Positions 60,810 through 64,000 of a stretch of 64,000 nucleotides of DNA are shown piece by piece. Source of the stretch: Sphingopyxis sp. H115. GTDB lineage: Bacteria; Pseudomonadota; Alphaproteobacteria; Sphingomonadales; Sphingomonadaceae. Position 1 is the first letter of the stretch. Every line of letters starts with the position of its first letter. Made by a program: the position numbers and the translations under genes. The stretch is taken from assembly GCF_001468465.1 (NCBI RefSeq), contig NZ_LNSA01000013.1, forward strand, positions 50,830-114,829, written 5' to 3'. Below the pieces are notes generated by a model. That model worked only from the letters and a program-made list of their open reading frames with translations, was not told the DNA's origin and searched no databases.

Positions 60810-61352
60810 ATGACGATAGTCGACAAGATGACGGCCGCGGAGCGGCTTATTCTGACCGCGGTCGATATGCTCGGGCGGAAGGATGATCCGCTTGCGGTTC
60901 ATGTCGTGGCATCTTCTGCACTGAGCCTGCTTCGGGAGCTCGTCGCATCTCAGGGCAATGACTATGTGTCTCAGGTCATCAAGGAAGGCGTCTATCGGTC
61001 AGCGCTGGCAAAGATCCAAGGCGCCCCAGCGGGAATGCCAGACTCCGACATTCTCGAGGCTATTGTCAATTCGGTCGCGGAAGGTATCGAATCGGGCGCG
61101 GTGAAGTCCGCGGGGGATATCGTCATCGTGGCATCGAAGAAGACTGTCTGGTCTTATCTCGACTATATCTTCAAGCCGTACAATTTCCTGAAACATGCCG
61201 ATCGGGACCCCTTGGCCACATTGGATGAGGCCGATTTCGATCCCGAAGGCGCGCTGGCTCATGCGATGACGGCATATCTAATGGCGCGCGGGGACGGCGA
61301 GCTCCCGGAACCGTTTACGGTGTTCCTGAAGAAGCAGGGGATTCTGGTGTAG
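60810..61352 (+). CDS. Hypothetical protein
   Basis: 180 residues. It contains S-Y-L-D-Y-I-F-K-P-Y-N-F-L-K-H-A-D-R-D-P, a conspicuous Tyr/Lys/Asp motif, in an otherwise helical protein. It ends 38 bases inside the convergent DUF2829 gene. No family recognised. It lies 18 bases after the DUF1173 gene and is likely co-transcribed. Confidence 0.6.
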   Translation: MTIVDKMTAAERLILTAVDMLGRKDDPLAVHVVASSALSLLRELVASQGNDYVSQVIKEGVYRSALAKIQGAPAGMPDSDILEAIVNSVAEGIESGAVKSAGDIVIVASKKTVWSYLDYIFKPYNFLKHADRDPLATLDEADFDPEGALAHAMTAYLMARGDGELPEPFTVFLKKQGILV

Positions 61353-61599
61353 CCGGCGCCGGCGGAGCGGAAAGGTCGGCGCCATTGTCGTCGACCAGAA
61401 CCCAATCGGTTGCGCACCAGTCGGCTCTGCCCATCGCGAGCGGCCATTCGATCGTTTGATCGTCCTGCGTAAGCGCCATCACATATTCGGCAAACCCGTC
61501 CTTGTCCTGACGAGCGATCCAGCGGCGGCCTTTGTGCCACCCGTCGCGGCGGACGCGGGCACCGTTTTCGATTGCGTCGAGAGCTTCACGGAAATCCAT
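61315..61599 (-). CDS. DUF2829 (Tad2-like) anti-Thoeris candidate
   Basis: 94 residues from ATG 61599; an in-frame TTG five codons upstream is less likely. The pattern M-D-F-R-E-A-L-D-A-I-E-N-G-A-R-V-R-R-D-G-W, then W and D-W-V-L-V near the end, is that of DUF2829. Family knowledge: phage Tad2 proteins of this fold bind the cyclic-ADP-ribose signal of Thoeris and block the defence. On a conjugative element it could protect transfer into Thoeris-positive hosts. The assignment rests on the pattern only. Confidence 0.6.
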   Translation of the reverse strand: MDFREALDAIENGARVRRDGWHKGRRWIARQDKDGFAEYVMALTQDDQTIEWPLAMGRADWCATDWVLVDDNGADLSAPPAPATPESPASSGTP

Positions 61600-61696
61600 G
61601 TCGTGTTTCCCCAAATACGCCCCGGTTCGGAATCATAAGCGAAACAAAGGCTTCGGCAAGAGTCCTGGTAGTTCGAGAGGCGCTGGAATGCTGACG

Positions 61697-62731
61697 CTAT
61701 GCGGCGACTTGCAATCCGACGGGGATCAACGGTCCTGTGCAGCCGTCATAGAACCGAGATCCGCTTGGGTCGTCGAACAGTCGCATGTCGTTCGCGTCGA
61801 ACCATCTCAGCCAGGCTGAAAGCTCGGCACGTTTCTCGATGGGAAAATTGCCTTCGGTATCTTGAAAGCGGACCAAGGCGGCGGGAGCCATTGCGATGAT
61901 CGCGTCGATTTCGTCGGAAGGCAAAAGCTGCTCGTCCCGAATGAAGTCGGTCATCGCGCCTGGGCGGCGTTCGGCGCCATTTCGTCCTTTCACCGATTTG
62001 CGCCATAAGCCCTCGACATTGCGCAATCGGGGTTTTGCCCGCGCTTCCATCAAGACAATCCTTCTCAGCTGGGATATCGGGAGGTCCCGAATCTCCCATG
62101 GTTTAGCGGCTCCGCACATGAAACAGGCGCTTTTGCTAGGGAGAGGAAGCCCTTCAGCGAGAATGCGGGCCTCACAAGCGGCGCGGTCCCATCCCCATTC
62201 GCGCAGCGGATATTCGTAGTCGTAGCGCGGATCCAAATGACCTTCGGCATGGGCATATCGTTTGCTGTCGCGGGCGCCGGCGTCATAGCCGATGCACTTC
62301 GTCACCTTGCCGCCGCGGGCCCACCAGCTGATGGCAGGCTCCCATGCTTCGACGAAACGATCCTGTGGTTCGATCTTCCATTTCTGCGAGCAGCTATGGC
62401 GGCCGAAGCTGATCGAAGGCAGCGTGCCGTTGGTGAAGCAATTTTCGTCGAGAGTGCGGTATGGAGGCCAGTGCTTGAAGCGACGCGGCTCATAACGGAC
62501 CGTCTCGCACCGGATGCCGCGACGGCGAAGCCAGCGGAATATGAGATCGCGGTACGCATAGGTTTCAGGCTTTTCGGAACCCGTATCCGCGAAAAGCACA
62601 AGATCGATCCGCCGACCTTGGGCCATCATTTCGAGCAACATTGCCGTTGAATCGACGCCAGCACCGAAGGCGACGACAACGGGCGGTTCCGCAGGCGGAT
62701 GCGGGGATACGACAAGCATTGTGGAAACCAT
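61697..62731 (-). CDS. PAPS-reductase/PP-loop family protein
   Basis: 344 residues. The PP-loop is A-F-G-A-G-V-D-S-T-A, with F-A-D-T-G-S-E and C-F-M-C-G-A-A downstream, typical of adenylate-forming or sulfur-transfer PP-loop enzymes. Similar proteins (PAPS reductase-like, DndC-like) are encoded by phages and plasmids without a cysteine pathway. No sulfur-assimilation or dnd genes are near. The likely substrate is unknown. It may act in DNA or RNA modification. Confidence 0.8.
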   Translation of the reverse strand: MVSTMLVVSPHPPAEPPVVVAFGAGVDSTAMLLEMMAQGRRIDLVLFADTGSEKPETYAYRDLIFRWLRRRGIRCETVRYEPRRFKHWPPYRTLDENCFTNGTLPSISFGRHSCSQKWKIEPQDRFVEAWEPAISWWARGGKVTKCIGYDAGARDSKRYAHAEGHLDPRYDYEYPLREWGWDRAACEARILAEGLPLPSKSACFMCGAAKPWEIRDLPISQLRRIVLMEARAKPRLRNVEGLWRKSVKGRNGAERRPGAMTDFIRDEQLLPSDEIDAIIAMAPAALVRFQDTEGNFPIEKRAELSAWLRWFDANDMRLFDDPSGSRFYDGCTGPLIPVGLQVAA

Positions 62732-62742
62732 GTTCCCGATCG

Positions 62743-62949
62743 TCAGGACGCCAGAAGGTCGATTCGATTATCGACGACGGTAGCGGCTATCGCGATGCAA
62801 GCGATCGCGTTCGGCTGACCGGCTGCGCGTTCGACGAGGTGCGGCTGTTCGGGATCTCCGGTGGCAAGAATGACAAACGATCTACCGGCAGCGTCAGACA
62901 GTCGGGCGGCGACGCGGTAGGCGTTATCGAAGGTTGCAAGGGTCCGCAT
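62743..62949 (-). CDS. Small hypothetical protein
   Basis: 68 residues from ATG 62949 (AAAGGCAA upstream). It starts M-R-T-L-A-T-F-D-N-A-Y-R-V-A-A-R-L-S-D-A-A-G and is followed by a strand-rich second half (S-F-V-I-L-A-T-G). It may be a small nucleotide or ligand-binding protein. It lies 11 bases upstream of the PP-loop gene, so the two probably form one transcript. Confidence 0.6.
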   Translation of the reverse strand: MRTLATFDNAYRVAARLSDAAGRSFVILATGDPEQPHLVERAAGQPNAIACIAIAATVVDNRIDLLAS

Positions 62950-63017
62950 GGGGTTGCCTTTCAAGAGGTGGGAGCTGTTCGGATATGGGGGAATGGGCGC
63001 CATCGGCAGCGCGGGAC

Positions 63018-63155
63018 TCAATAGTCTTCCGGTAGCAGGATTGTGACGACGCGCGTCGTGATCGACGCGTCCGCGGGATCCTCGGAACCATATTCACAAT
63101 CGAGATCGTAATAGATCCTATGCAGGCCGGATCGGCTATGCCGTTGTTCCGTCAA
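63018..63155 (-). CDS. Short acidic hypothetical ORF, TTG start
   Basis: 45 residues from TTG 63155 (GAGG directly upstream), reading M-T-E-Q-R-H-S-R-S-G-L-H-R-I-Y-Y-D-L-D-C and ending L-L-P-E-D-Y. It fills the otherwise empty gap before the transposase on the opposite strand and is in line with the two genes below it. The ribosome site is poorly spaced, so the call is tentative. Confidence 0.4.
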   Translation of the reverse strand: MTEQRHSRSGLHRIYYDLDCEYGSEDPADASITTRVVTILLPEDY

Positions 63156-63174
63156 ACCTCACGGAGAACGCTAC

Positions 63175-64000
63175 ATGGAGAACTCGTCGTCAGATTACTG
63201 CCCCAAGACTTCTGTCATTGTCAGCGTTGAGCTCAGCAAGCGCAACTGGCTTGTTGCCTCGCTCTCGCCAGGAGCGGCGAAGCCTTCGCTGCGGACAATT
63301 CCTGCCGGGAACAGCGCGGCACTGATCAGTCACCTTCGCAATCTTGAGTGCAAGGCCGCTGATCGTATCGGTGAACCTGCCGCCATTCGCCTGTGCTTCG
63401 AGATTGGATATGATGGCTTCTGGCTCGCAAGGCTACTGCGGTCGAACGACATCGATACCTATGTCCTGGATCCCGCCAGCTTCCTCGTGTCGCGGCGAGG
63501 CAGGCGCGCAAAAACCGACCGGATCGACGCCGAAGCAATGATCGGGATCCTCAAAGCCTATCTCGCTGGCGACAAAAGCGTGTGCCGTGTCGTGGACGTG
63601 CCCTCTCCCGAGGAAGAGGACGCGCGCCGAGTAATGCGGGAGCGCGGCGATCTCGTGCACGAGCGCACCCGAATTATCTCTCGGATCAGGGGGCTACTTG
63701 CATTACAGGGCATACGATCTGTCAAAGCCATCAAGGGCGGTGACTGGTCAAAACAGCTCGACGACATGCGCACCGGCGATGGGCGGCCTTTGCCACCAAA
63801 CCTTCGTCGGCAAATTGAGCGCTGTTTCGAACGGCTCGCGTTGCTCAACGATCAGATCAAGGACATCGAGCGGGACCGCGCTGAAGTTGTGCTCCATGAG
63901 GAGTCTACCTTCCCATGCCGAGAGAAAGCGGTTCGCCTTGAGCAGTTGAAGGGCATTGGTCCGAACAGCGCGGCAATGTTGGTTGCAGAGGTTTTTTGCC
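63175..64000 (+). mobile_element. IS110-family transposase, cut by the window edge
   Basis: The open frame from ATG 63175 (CACGGAGAAC upstream) runs to base 64000 with no stop. The N-terminal DEDD RuvC-like domain has V-S-V-E-L-S-K-R-N-W (Glu in place of the first Asp), F-E-I-G-Y-D-G and K-T-D-R-I-D-A-E-A-M. The C-terminal transposase domain begins R-L-E-Q-L-K-G-I-G-P-N-S-A-A. IS110 elements lack inverted-repeat ends and use a bridge RNA from the left or right non-coding end. The 5' part of the element is short (63156-63174), so the bridge RNA could be outside the window. Confidence 0.85.

Overview
The window is GC-rich DNA from an alphaproteobacterium, most likely a sphingomonad (Sphingopyxis/Sphingobium/Novosphingobium type). 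This is inferred from gene content, not from a marker gene. Most of it is the backbone of a conjugative plasmid or integrative conjugative element. No integrase, ParA/ParB pair or unambiguous replication initiator is visible, so plasmid and ICE cannot be told apart. Both ends cut through a gene: a membrane protein at base 1 and an IS110-type transposase at base 64000.

Layout. 1-1489: three small minus-strand hypothetical genes, the first cut by the edge. 1733-10224: a plus-strand RiPP (ribosomal peptide) cluster made of a secreted S9 peptidase resembling lasso-peptide isopeptidases, a HlyD-type adaptor, an ABC exporter with a C39 leader peptidase, four small double-glycine precursor genes sharing the C-terminal motif K-(A/S)-P-Y-D-M-D-Y-A-T-R-(T/H)-F, an intrinsic terminator, and an asparagine-synthetase-like ATP-dependent ligase. 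10380-16136: minus-strand accessory and maintenance genes (an SRAP/HMCES protein and a degenerate paralogue, a DUF6771-type protein, a WGR protein, a winged-helix protein, a lytic transglycosylase, an XRE regulator). 16427-37665: a near-complete F-type conjugation operon (traA, L, E, K, B, dsbC-like, V, C, trbI, an S26 peptidase, traW, U, trbC, traN, two winged-helix-like paralogues, traF, H, G). 37702-48024: minus-strand mobilization genes read from a promoter or oriT-like region near 48.0-48.5 kb (RHH protein, TraD coupling protein, two small genes, a MobF relaxase and associated genes), plus SprT and a tiny membrane-peptide ORF. 48869-55585: small accessory genes (SSB, a RelE/RHH toxin-antitoxin pair, DUF2493/SLOG, DUF736). 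56503-63155: cargo including a tandemly duplicated Tat-signal plus sigma-region-4-like gene pair, an RHH protein, a DUF1173 protein, a DUF2829 (Tad2-like anti-Thoeris) protein and a PAPS-reductase-fold protein. 63175-64000: the IS110-type transposase.

How it fits together. TraA pilin is probably matured by the S26 peptidase. The TraL/E/K/B/V/C core with TraW/U/F/H/TrbC/TrbI builds an F-like pilus. TraN and TraG stabilise mating pairs; TraN carries a long Cys-repeat stalk and TraG a C-terminal M15-like peptidase signature. The minus-strand operon processes DNA. The most unusual parts are the RiPP cluster, the duplicated sigma-like cassette, and a pair of diverged structured elements upstream of ssb (50633-50722) and the DUF736 gene (55892-55992) whose hairpin stems co-vary.
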